A stretch of 48,282 nucleotides of DNA from JAUMXJ01 sp041781135 (GTDB lineage Bacteria; Bacillota; Clostridia; Peptostreptococcales; Acidaminobacteraceae): the NCBI GenBank assembly GCA_041781135.1, contig JBHAZV010000032.1, forward strand, positions 1 to 48,282, given 5' to 3'. The notes beneath the pieces are model-generated. The model worked only from the letters and a program-made list of their open reading frames with translations. It searched no databases and was not told the origin of the DNA. This document shows, piece by piece, positions 16,012 through 23,470 of the stretch (position 1 is the first letter of the stretch; the number at the start of each line of letters is the position of its first letter). A program made the position numbers and the translations under genes.

Positions 16012-17214
16012 TCATTTTGCACGTTTTTTGTCAAACAGTTCAGTTGCAATAAATGCAGTTATAGGAATTGCTGCGACGAGTCCGATGGTGGCCGTGAGCG
16101 CGCGGGTAATCTCTACGACTATAACTTCCCAGTTCATAAAGTTGATTGAAGCGATGCTATTGGCTTTAAGCAGCAGTATGATGTTCAGAGATGTGCCGGC
16201 GTACGCTAAAATAAGAGTATTTGTCATGGTTGCCATCGCGTCCTTTCCGACATTTGCCCCCGCCTTGAACAGTGCCAGCTTTGATATGCCCGGACTGCTT
16301 TCGCTTATTTCGTTGACGGTGGAAGCGATAGTCATTCCGATATCCATGCATGCTCCCATGGAGGCTATCAGTATTCCGGCAAATAGCAGACCTTTGAACT
16401 CAAATTGTATTTGCTGAGGTATGAAAAGGAGATTGCGCGCGTGTTCGTCGCTGATGCCGGAGATGCGCATGATATTTGAAAACAGCAGGAACAGCAGGCC
16501 GGCGATAATAATTCCTACAGTAGTTCCTACTATCGCCGCAAGGGTTTTGCGCGTGAAGCCCGAAATTATCAGGAAGGATACGGATATTACAAACATACAG
16601 ACAAGGATTGACAGTATTACTGGGTCGTGTCCGCTCAATATTCCGGGGATAAATACAAAAAAAAGCGCGAGTCCGGTTATTACAAGCGAAGCTATGGCTT
16701 TTACACCTTTAAGCCCGCCGACGAGAATCAGAACTCCAAAAAATACCAGGACTAAAAATAAAAGAGCGCCTTCTCTGTTTATATCAGCCACATAGGCTTT
16801 TGAGATTGCGCCGTACTTGTCTTTTTCAATGAGAAGAATTACATTTGTTCCGGGTGTGAGAGGGTCGAGGGCGTATTTGTTGCTGTAAAAAGCGTTTCGC
16901 TCGAATATCGCTTCGACCACCTGCCCTTTGTAGACACCTTCGGAGACTGTAGCTTCTACTGTCTGTGTGCCGCGTTCATTTGAGCCTTTGTCTGCGGTGA
17001 CGGTGGCTCGTACCTTTTCGGATGAAGGTGCGTTTGCACGCACTGATGTGTTTGTCGTCTGTGTGGTTGATTCGGTTGTTTTTTCGCCGAATACGGAGAG
17101 CAGTGGGGTAAGCATTCCCAAGATTAACAGGACCGCAAGCAGCCATGCGATGATTTTTTTGATGGTTTCCTGCCTTTTGGCGCGGCGCTCTTTGTTTGAG
17201 TTCATTTTGTTCAT
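16012..17214 (-). CDS. YibE/F family membrane protein
   Basis: A 400-residue protein. One N-terminal membrane segment (about 23-43) is followed by an extracytoplasmic Thr/Ser-rich and soluble region (about 44-150), then about seven membrane segments with the YibE/F signature region SMGACMDIGMTIASTVNEI and FKAGANVGKDAMATMTNTLILAYAG. The family is membrane-bound with no established biochemical role. No strong ribosome site precedes the ATG at 17214, and the in-frame ATG at 17205 is no better. It is immediately upstream of arcA on the same strand. Confidence 0.88.
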   Translation of the reverse strand: MNKMNSNKERRAKRQETIKKIIAWLLAVLLILGMLTPLLSVFGEKTTESTTQTTNTSVRANAPSSEKVRATVTADKGSNERGTQTVEATVSEGVYKGQVVEAIFERNAFYSNKYALDPLTPGTNVILLIEKDKYGAISKAYVADINREGALLFLVLVFFGVLILVGGLKGVKAIASLVITGLALFFVFIPGILSGHDPVILSILVCMFVISVSFLIISGFTRKTLAAIVGTTVGIIIAGLLFLLFSNIMRISGISDEHARNLLFIPQQIQFEFKGLLFAGILIASMGACMDIGMTIASTVNEISESSPGISKLALFKAGANVGKDAMATMTNTLILAYAGTSLNIILLLKANSIASINFMNWEVIVVEITRALTATIGLVAAIPITAFIATELFDKKRAK

Positions 17215-17345
17215 GATTTTAATTTAGCACAATATGTTTCGACATTCAACACTAAAGAATTTACAGCGTATTTACTCGATGCCTCGCCACGCTTAGGCGA
17301 ATAGGCTTCGCTCAGCTCATTTACTATATACGAACAGAATTATAA

Positions 17346-17362
17346 TGACATAGTATATGTCA
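17346..17362. promoter_or_regulatory. 17-bp perfect palindrome upstream of the YibE/F-arc unit (possible operator)
   Basis: TGACATA-GTA-TATGTCA is a perfect 7-3-7 inverted repeat. On the minus strand it overlaps a TTGACA and lies next to TATAAT, but the two are only 13 bases apart, so the exact promoter is unclear. It is the most symmetrical element in the 218-base gap before the YibE/F gene. It does not resemble an ArgR box. Confidence 0.45.
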
Positions 17363-17381
17363 ATTTGATGCGGCTGTAAAA

Positions 17382-17408
17382 TAAAAGCAGAGGCATTGCA
17401 GCCTCTGC
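17382..17408 (-). terminator. Rho-independent terminator after the YjiH-type gene
   Basis: GCAGAGGC and GCCTCTGC form a perfect 8-bp stem around a 6-base loop, followed on the minus strand by TTTTATTTT. It separates the YjiH-type gene from the YibE/F-arc genes downstream. Confidence 0.85.
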
Positions 17409-17432
17409 GTACACTATTTAAGCGTTTAGCCC

Positions 17433-18794
17433 CTAAAATATCAGATGAGCGACAGGTACTACTATCAGTATTGAAATAATAGTTCTTTCAAGGAATATTA
17501 CAAAGAGTTCCCAGAGATTTACAGGGAGTTTCGATGAAAGTATAAGCCCGCCCACTTCGTCGAGGAAGAGAACCTGTGTTATTGATATGACAGCTACGAC
17601 AAACCTTGTGATATCGCTTGGATTTTCTGCGATGAGAATTGCAGGAGTGAACATATCTGTGAATCCGACTACCATTGTGCCGGCGGCAGCCTCAGCCTCA
17701 GGAAGCCCCAGGAGATTGAACAGCGGAACGAATGGCGTACCGAGCCACTGGAAGATAGGTGTGTAGTTGGCGAGTACCAAAGCGATTGTTCCGATAGCCA
17801 TAACTGTAGGGAGCACGCCGAACCACATGCCGAAGCAGTTTTTAGCGCCGTTCTTCAGGAATGTTCCGATTCCTTGATCTTTAGCAACTCTTTCGAGAGC
17901 GAGGTGCATGCCGTATTGATGAGAGCTTTTGAATTCAGACGGAATTGTATCAGGCATAGCCTTGCCTTCTACAAGGTAGGTTTCAGGCTTGCTTCTGAGA
18001 GGGTAGAGTCTTGGGCAAACGATTGCGCAGACTATCCCTACAAAGCAGATGAGCAGGTAGTATATTCCAAAGTATTGAGTGAGACCGACTTCGCTGAGTA
18101 CAACCAAGCTGAAAGTGATCGATACTGCCGAGAATGTCGTTGCGATTATGGACGCTTCTTTGGCGTTGTAATAACCGCCTTCATATTGGTTATTTGTGAG
18201 CATGACTCCGAGAGTACCGTCGCCTATCCATGAAGTTATGCAGTCGACGGCCGCGCGTCCCGGAACTTTGAATACAGGACGCATAACCTTTGTGAGCATC
18301 GCGCCTACATATTCGAGCAGGCCGAAGTCAAGAAGCAAAGGAAGAAGGAAGCTTGCTATCAGGAAGATGATTACAAGTCCGTTTACTAAGCTGAAAGCGA
18401 GACCGCCTTGGTCGGCGCCTGCGATCGCTCCGATAACTGTGTTGTCCGTACTTAGCGCTTTGATTTCGGCAAGATATGTGATCCACACAGCTGCGCAGCC
18501 TATTACACGCACGGTAGTCCAGATTGGACCACAGTCAAATGCTTCTTTCATCAGCTTGCTGTTTGTGATAAACTTCGGTTTTGCAAGAGAGATAAGTGAC
18601 AATACTGCGGATAAAGTGATTATGCCGAGGCACAGGTATGGGATGTAGTCGCCGATTACTGCTGTAATCTTGTCCGCAAGGATTTTGACCAGGATAGTCC
18701 ACGAATCTTCAAAGTACACCGGTATCATAAACAATACGATACCGAGAATAGATGGTACGAGGAACTTAGCCTTTAGTGCAGCTCTTTTTTCCAT
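17433..18794 (-). CDS. YjiH-type (nucleoside recognition/Gate domain) transporter-like protein
   Basis: A 453-residue integral membrane protein with about ten hydrophobic segments. Gate-domain features are SWIGDGTLGVMLTNNQYEGGYYNAKEASIIATTFSAVS-type segments in the middle and VVGFTDMFTPAILIAE plus TQVLFLDEVGGLILSS near the C terminus, forming two related halves. Relatives include YjiH proteins of unknown substrate. A GAAGGAG site precedes the ATG. It is transcribed alone from a promoter rich in inverted repeats and ended by its own terminator. With no arcD in the window, a role in amino acid traffic beside the arc genes is possible but unproven. Confidence 0.82.
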   Translation of the reverse strand: MEKRAALKAKFLVPSILGIVLFMIPVYFEDSWTILVKILADKITAVIGDYIPYLCLGIITLSAVLSLISLAKPKFITNSKLMKEAFDCGPIWTTVRVIGCAAVWITYLAEIKALSTDNTVIGAIAGADQGGLAFSLVNGLVIIFLIASFLLPLLLDFGLLEYVGAMLTKVMRPVFKVPGRAAVDCITSWIGDGTLGVMLTNNQYEGGYYNAKEASIIATTFSAVSITFSLVVLSEVGLTQYFGIYYLLICFVGIVCAIVCPRLYPLRSKPETYLVEGKAMPDTIPSEFKSSHQYGMHLALERVAKDQGIGTFLKNGAKNCFGMWFGVLPTVMAIGTIALVLANYTPIFQWLGTPFVPLFNLLGLPEAEAAAGTMVVGFTDMFTPAILIAENPSDITRFVVAVISITQVLFLDEVGGLILSSKLPVNLWELFVIFLERTIISILIVVPVAHLIF

Positions 18795-18815
18795 GTATTT
18801 TCTCCTTCGAATTTT

Positions 18816-18832
18816 TGTTCATATATTGAACA
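18816..18832. promoter_or_regulatory. Palindrome at the transcription start of the YjiH-type gene (possible operator)
   Basis: TGTTCA-TATAT-TGAACA is a perfect 6-5-6 inverted repeat. It lies just downstream of the predicted transcription start (about 18836), a classic position for a repressor site. Confidence 0.5.
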
Positions 18833-18841
18833 TACTGAATT

Positions 18842-18872
18842 CATACTACAGCAGTATGTGCGCCGCTGTCAA
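18842..18872 (-). promoter_or_regulatory. Promoter of the YjiH-type gene with overlapping inverted repeat
   Basis: On the minus strand a consensus -35 TTGACA (complement of 18867-18872) and a -10 TAGTAT (complement of 18843-18848) are 18 bases apart. CATACT-ACAGC-AGTATG (18842-18858), a perfect 6-5-6 inverted repeat, covers the -10 and part of the spacer. Confidence 0.65.
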
Positions 18873-18910
18873 GGAAAAATGTGAAACGCGTTCGAAAAAG
18901 AGTGCTTGGA

Positions 18911-19696
18911 TTATTGAAAAATGGACAAAAGCGCCGAAAGCTTATCGAATACAAGAAGCAGTCCGAAAATTATCATAACTACAGCGCCGGCTTTTGAAAT
19001 AGCGGCAGAGTGCTTGGAAATTGAAGTTATGTGTTTTTCGAAAATTTCTATAAAAACGTATGAGAGCAGGAATGGGATCGCCACGCCGAGCGAGTAAATA
19101 AAAAGCAGAAAAATGCCTTCGTACAGCTTGCTTGTAACTGCCGCGGTCATTGCAAGTATCGATCCGAGTATCGGTCCGAGGCACGGTGTCCAGCCGAACC
19201 CAAACGCCATACCCATTCCAAATGCTGAAGCGCTGCGCATTCTTCTGTAATCTTTTGTAAGCGCGTTTATTCGCACGACGCCGAGCATTGTCAGCCCGAA
19301 GAGCACGATAAAGACACCTGCGAGCCTTGATATTACGCCGCGATACTGAATCAGAAACTTTCCCACGGACGATGCGGCAAGTCCGAAAAGCATAAATACC
19401 GCAGTGAATCCGAGCACAAACATAATTGATTTTTTCAGACCGCGCATAAATTTGGCGCGCTGCGCAGAGCGTTGGTTCCCGGCTTTGTTTGCGTTGTCGG
19501 GAAGAGCGTCAGATGCGGCTTTGATGGTGTCGGCGTCTTCGGATGGGGCGCTGTCGGAGGAATCCTCGGTCTTTAGGTACATAATGTATACAGGGATTAA
19601 AGGAAGCAGGCACGGCGAAAGAAAAGACAGCAGACCTGCAAAAAAAGCCTCTGTGATCCCCGGAGTTTTTGAAATTTCAGTCAGTAAGTTTGGCAT
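18911..19696 (-). CDS. CcdA/DsbD-type thiol-disulfide electron transporter
   Basis: A 261-residue membrane protein with six hydrophobic segments that passes reducing equivalents across the membrane. The two catalytic Cys sit in the expected places: FLSPCLLPLIPVYI in the first segment and GFGWTPCLGPILG in the fourth. The loop after the first segment carries an additional polar, acidic stretch (about 44-80). No clear ribosome site precedes the ATG. In anaerobes such proteins often serve extracytoplasmic thioredoxin-like proteins; the lipoprotein at 4950-5636 is a candidate partner encoded elsewhere in the window. Confidence 0.88.
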   Translation of the reverse strand: MPNLLTEISKTPGITEAFFAGLLSFLSPCLLPLIPVYIMYLKTEDSSDSAPSEDADTIKAASDALPDNANKAGNQRSAQRAKFMRGLKKSIMFVLGFTAVFMLFGLAASSVGKFLIQYRGVISRLAGVFIVLFGLTMLGVVRINALTKDYRRMRSASAFGMGMAFGFGWTPCLGPILGSILAMTAAVTSKLYEGIFLLFIYSLGVAIPFLLSYVFIEIFEKHITSISKHSAAISKAGAVVMIIFGLLLVFDKLSALLSIFQ

Positions 19697-19836
19697 ACCG
19701 TCAGTATATCATCTGCGACGGTATAGTCAGGATTCTTTTGAATTTATTTACATATTGTTGCAAAACAAACGGCGTCAAGATCTGCCCGCCGCCGGATGTC
19801 CACCTGATTATTTGCAAATTAGGCGGGGTAGAATGT

Positions 19837-19865
19837 TTGAGTTTTTGCGCAAATAAAGGTATAAT
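19837..19865 (+). promoter_or_regulatory. Promoter of ftsE predicting a leaderless mRNA
   Basis: A -35 TTGAGT (19837-19842) and a consensus -10 TATAAT (19860-19865) are 17 bases apart. Only six bases (CTTAGC) separate the -10 from the ftsE ATG, so transcription should start at or next to the A of the start codon, and there is no ribosome binding site. Confidence 0.7.
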
Positions 19866-19871
19866 CTTAGC

Positions 19872-20549
19872 ATGATAAAGTTTATTAAAGTCAGCCTAAG
19901 GTACCGAGAGGGCGTCCAGGCGCTTGATAATATAAATCTGCATATCCGGCCGGGAGAAATGGTGTTTCTGATAGGGCAGAGCGGCGCGGGAAAGTCCAGC
20001 CTTATTAAGGCTTTGCAGAAAGAAGTCAGCGTAGATAAGGGCTCCATATTTGTGGATAACGAAAATATTACGAAAATGCATCGCAGGCGTGTGCCCATGC
20101 TGAGGCGCAAGGTCGGAATGGTTTTTCAGGATTACAGACTCCTCGAGAACAGGACAGTTTTTGAAAATGTCGCATATGCAATGGAGATCACCGGGGCGAG
20201 CCGAAAGCAGATCAAGGCAAACGTGCCTATCGCTCTGCGCCTCGTAGGGCTTGAAGAAAAGGCGGATTATTATCCTTCCAAGCTTTCGGGCGGCGAGGCG
20301 CAGAGGGTTTCTATCGCAAGGGCGATGGTGAATAAGCCGGAGATACTTATTGCGGATGAACCGACAGGGAATCTTGATCCGGATACCGCCAAGGATATAA
20401 TGAAAATACTTTTAGCTCTCAATAAGCGTGGAACAACAATAGTTGTGGTCACGCACGACGAGGGCATTGTTAGAATGTGCAGGGGCAGGATTATCGAAAT
20501 GCGCTCCGGTAAAATAGTCGCCGATACAGGCAGAGTGGAGGTCGTATGA
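19872..20549 (+). CDS. ftsE: Cell division ATP-binding protein FtsE
   Basis: A 225-residue ABC ATPase that works with FtsX at the division site to control peptidoglycan hydrolases. Walker A GQSGAGKSS (35-43), the Q-loop in MVFQDYRLL, the signature LSGGEAQRVSIARA (about 137-150), Walker B ILIADEPTGNLD and the switch His in VVTHDEG are all present. The start codon is only six bases after the -10 element and lacks a ribosome site, so translation is probably leaderless. It overlaps ftsX by four bases (ATGA). Confidence 0.96.
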   Translation: MIKFIKVSLRYREGVQALDNINLHIRPGEMVFLIGQSGAGKSSLIKALQKEVSVDKGSIFVDNENITKMHRRRVPMLRRKVGMVFQDYRLLENRTVFENVAYAMEITGASRKQIKANVPIALRLVGLEEKADYYPSKLSGGEAQRVSIARAMVNKPEILIADEPTGNLDPDTAKDIMKILLALNKRGTTIVVVTHDEGIVRMCRGRIIEMRSGKIVADTGRVEVV

Positions 20550-21433
20550 GACCGATAAAATCAATCGGTGAAGCTTTTGTGAATATGTGGAGAAATAGAG
20601 CGACCACATTTTTCGCCTTGATTTCAGTTACGGCATCGCTTTTGATTCTGGGGTTGATGTTTACGCTTATAATAAATATCAATTCGGTGGCGATGTCTAC
20701 AAAGGATCAGTTCGATACCATCGTTGCATATGTGGAGGAGACGCCTACGGATCAGGATATATCCAAGCTTGTTTCGCAGATCCTGACAGTTGAAGGCGTC
20801 AGAGATATTCGCTATGAATCCAAGGAAGAGGCTATGCGAAACCTTAAAAAGCGCTGGGGAGAACAGGCATACTTGCTCGACGGCTTCGAGGAGAATCCAT
20901 TGCCGCGTTCCATAATAATTTATCTCTCGGATATAGCGTATTCGGAGCGCGTCGCCAAGGCTGTTTCCGCGTATGGCGGCATCGAGGAGGTTCGCTCGTA
21001 CCAAGATATTGTAAACCAGCTTATGCTTATAACGTCAGCTATTCGAAGAACCGGCTCGGTGATTATTTTTATACTTATAGGCGTTTCGATAATTCTTATA
21101 AACAATGCGATAAGTATGGCTGTGGCTTCGCGCAGCAAGGAGATTTCTATTATGAAATTTGTTGGAGCGACCGACTGGTACATACGCTGGCCGTTTTTTA
21201 TGGAGGGGATGCTTATAGGGCTGATAGGCGCGGGGCTTGCATACGTTGTAGTCTATTATCTATATAGTTATGTATTTAATTTGGTTCAGGAGAGGTTTTT
21301 TGTTATATTTTCGGTGTACTTTGTGAATCCGGAATTTATGAAGGACGATATAATCTATTTGTTCGTCGTGATCGGCGTGTCTGTGGGTGCGCTTGGTTCC
21401 CTGCTTTCTACCAGAAAACCGCTCAATTCATAA
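20546..21433 (+). CDS. ftsX: Cell division protein FtsX
   Basis: A 295-residue membrane partner of FtsE. A first membrane segment (about 22-42) is followed by an extracytoplasmic domain (about 43-165) and three further membrane segments near 170-195, 220-245 and 268-288. The cytoplasmic loop ISMAVASRSKEISIMKFVGATDWYIRWPFFMEG is the conserved FtsX/permease region. ATGA overlap with ftsE points to translational coupling. The extracytoplasmic domain would contact the M23 hydrolase encoded next. Confidence 0.95.
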   Translation: MRPIKSIGEAFVNMWRNRATTFFALISVTASLLILGLMFTLIININSVAMSTKDQFDTIVAYVEETPTDQDISKLVSQILTVEGVRDIRYESKEEAMRNLKKRWGEQAYLLDGFEENPLPRSIIIYLSDIAYSERVAKAVSAYGGIEEVRSYQDIVNQLMLITSAIRRTGSVIIFILIGVSIILINNAISMAVASRSKEISIMKFVGATDWYIRWPFFMEGMLIGLIGAGLAYVVVYYLYSYVFNLVQERFFVIFSVYFVNPEFMKDDIIYLFVVIGVSVGALGSLLSTRKPLNS

Positions 21434-21462
21434 ACTGTCGTCGGAGGAGGTTCTACATCATT

Positions 21463-22650
21463 ATGGCAATGAAGAAAATAAAATCTTTGATAAAAAAAAG
21501 CAGCACATCTGCCGTCGTCGTCTTTGCCTGTGCGGCGATTATAATATTTGCGGCTTCGGCAATGTTTGCGACCATAGACGAAGAAATCGAGGCAAAAGAG
21601 CGTGAACGCGAAGAACTCATAAGGAGAATTGAGGAACTTAATGCAAGTATGAATCTCAATCATGAGATCAGCAATGAGATCAACAGGCGAATCAGCGAGA
21701 CAAATGCAGCAATCGCAGCGCTCGATGCCGAAATTGAACTTATAACCGGTGACATCGCAGATACAGAACTTGAAATAGAAAAAAAGACGGAGGAGGTCGC
21801 CGAATACGAGCGAAAACTGAAGGAGAAGCAGGAGCTGCTGAACAAAAGACTGAGGGTTATGTACAAGGCGGGCACTGTCGGTTATCTTGAGGTGCTGTTT
21901 GGGGCGGACTCTATGCAGGAACTGCTTTCCAGGGCAGACGTGCTGCAAAAGATAGTGATGTCGGATCAAAATATGATCAGCGATTTGGAGGAGCATAAGC
22001 GGATCACGGAGATTAAGAAAAATGAACTTGATTACGAAAAAAAACAGCTTGTTTACCTGCTGGATCAGAGAATAGAGAAAAAGGAAAAGCAAAGGGAGCT
22101 GCTTGATGATTTGTATGCGTACGCGCTCGAAGCAAAGCAGGACAGGGAGGCGCTTGAGGAACAATATGCAATGCGCATGGCGGAGCAGGCAGAAATAGAG
22201 AGAGTGCTCGAACAGCTCGAAATGAGCAAAATGGCGTATGTCGGCGGCAGTATGGTTTGGCCGGTGCCGAGTTCGTTTGTAGTATCTTCTCCGTACGGCT
22301 ATAGACCTGAGCTTGTCGCGCTTGGTGCTCCGGCATTTCATCAAGGGGTCGATATACCGGGCGATTACGATGCTTCCGTGCTTGCGGCTCAGTCCGGCAT
22401 AGTCATGACGGCTACATATGGAGAGAGTTACGGCAGAATGATAGTCGTCGACCATGGCGGAGGGATTGCCACTCTGTATGCACATCTGAATTCGATATAT
22501 GTCGAGGTAGGGCAGGAGGTAACTGTGGGTGAAGTAATAGGAGGCGTAGGAAATACCGGTTTTTCATTTGGTCCGCACCTGCATTTTGAAGTCAGGATCA
22601 ACGGCGATCATACAGATCCGATGGAATACATAGGCGGCTATCTGGAATAG
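21463..22650 (+). CDS. Coiled-coil M23 peptidase (EnvC/PcsB-like murein hydrolase or activator)
   Basis: A 395-residue secreted or membrane-tethered protein. An N-terminal hydrophobic segment (about 15-36) is followed by a long Glu/Lys-rich coiled coil (about 37-250) and a C-terminal M23 domain (about 280-385) with HQGVD and HLHFE zinc-binding motifs plus MIVVDHGGGIATLYAHL. Both zinc motifs are intact, so it may cut peptidoglycan itself, unlike EnvC. GGAGGAGG lies 12 bases before the ATG, slightly far. Position after ftsEX is the usual arrangement, with FtsX pulling on the coiled coil to activate hydrolysis. Confidence 0.92.
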   Translation: MAMKKIKSLIKKSSTSAVVVFACAAIIIFAASAMFATIDEEIEAKEREREELIRRIEELNASMNLNHEISNEINRRISETNAAIAALDAEIELITGDIADTELEIEKKTEEVAEYERKLKEKQELLNKRLRVMYKAGTVGYLEVLFGADSMQELLSRADVLQKIVMSDQNMISDLEEHKRITEIKKNELDYEKKQLVYLLDQRIEKKEKQRELLDDLYAYALEAKQDREALEEQYAMRMAEQAEIERVLEQLEMSKMAYVGGSMVWPVPSSFVVSSPYGYRPELVALGAPAFHQGVDIPGDYDASVLAAQSGIVMTATYGESYGRMIVVDHGGGIATLYAHLNSIYVEVGQEVTVGEVIGGVGNTGFSFGPHLHFEVRINGDHTDPMEYIGGYLE

Positions 22651-22719
22651 TTCCCGACGCCGCCTGCGTACTGCGCATATTGTATTATGCGGATAATAAA
22701 GCAAATAAAGGTTTTCGGA

Positions 22720-23346
22720 TTATTTTACCCGGAAGCCTTTTTCTGTGAGCTTGTGTTTGAGCAGTTCGATATCTGCTCCGACCACTCTGATCGAGACCTC
22801 GTCGACATTTGGAACTTCGGTTTCAAGTTTGATGACGTTTGTGATATTGCCGCCGTGTTTTGAAATGATTTCGCTGATTCTGGAGAGAACTCCGCTTATT
22901 CCGTCGGTGATAACGATGAGTTTTGGGTCTTCGATGCCGAATGCGTTTACAAGTATTGCAAACAGAGCTTGCTGTGTGACAATTCCTGCAAAATGCCCGT
23001 TCGTATCCTCTACAGGAAGGAATCTCAGCTTATTTTTTGAGAATCTGAGGGCTGCTTCTTCGATTGGCTGCGCCGGGTTGAGTGCATCGATTTTTGAGTT
23101 CAGGAGAAATGTGCTGACTTTTCGCCCAAGGAATGAGTCAATGTCTGCGTTTCCACAGTTGTGTTCCTCGAAAAACTTTTCATAAATGAATTGCTTGGAG
23201 AGGAAGCCAAGAAATTTATTGTTTTCTACCACTGGAAGCGATAGAAATTCTCCCTTGTCAATTTTTGAAATTGCGTCTTTTGCGGTATCTTCAGGGTTCA
23301 GCAGTACGAGCTGATCCGCTGCCCGCATTATCGATTTGATTTGCAT
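22720..23346 (-). CDS. CBS-domain pair with C-terminal ACT domain
   Basis: A 208-residue cytoplasmic protein resembling AcuB. Two CBS motifs cover about 1-60 (MQIKSIMRAADQLVLLNPEDTAKDAI) and 75-135 (INSKIDALNPAQPIEEAALRFSKNKLRFLPVED-like, ending GIVTQQALF). An ACT-like domain follows (about 140-208; LIVITDGISGVLSRISEIISKHGGNI). CBS pairs usually bind adenine nucleotides and ACT domains amino acids, so it probably senses metabolites; its output is unknown. The ATG at 23346 follows GGAGG. It faces the M23 gene and is divergent from the chemoreceptor. Confidence 0.88.
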   Translation of the reverse strand: MQIKSIMRAADQLVLLNPEDTAKDAISKIDKGEFLSLPVVENNKFLGFLSKQFIYEKFFEEHNCGNADIDSFLGRKVSTFLLNSKIDALNPAQPIEEAALRFSKNKLRFLPVEDTNGHFAGIVTQQALFAILVNAFGIEDPKLIVITDGISGVLSRISEIISKHGGNITNVIKLETEVPNVDEVSIRVVGADIELLKHKLTEKGFRVK

Positions 23347-23448
23347 ACAGCCTCCAAATATTTTTTTATGGTAAGATTCTATCACATTTGTTGATTATTG
23401 TTTATACAGATATTTGTTGGAAACTGTTTATTTAATTTTTCATTGGGA

Positions 23449-23459
23449 TATAATATAAT
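23449..23459 (+). promoter_or_regulatory. -10 elements upstream of the chemoreceptor gene
   Basis: Two overlapping TATAAT elements (23449-23454 and 23454-23459) lie just before the GAGG ribosome site of the chemoreceptor. No good -35 and no flagellar-sigma type sequence is visible. Confidence 0.4.
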
Positions 23460-23470
23460 TCGAGGCTTAT

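Noticed and set aside
21355..22485. Long minus-strand frame opposite ftsX and the M23 gene
   Set aside because: It is antisense to the coiled-coil protein, is full of Leu/Phe/Arg runs expected from that, and has no start signals.
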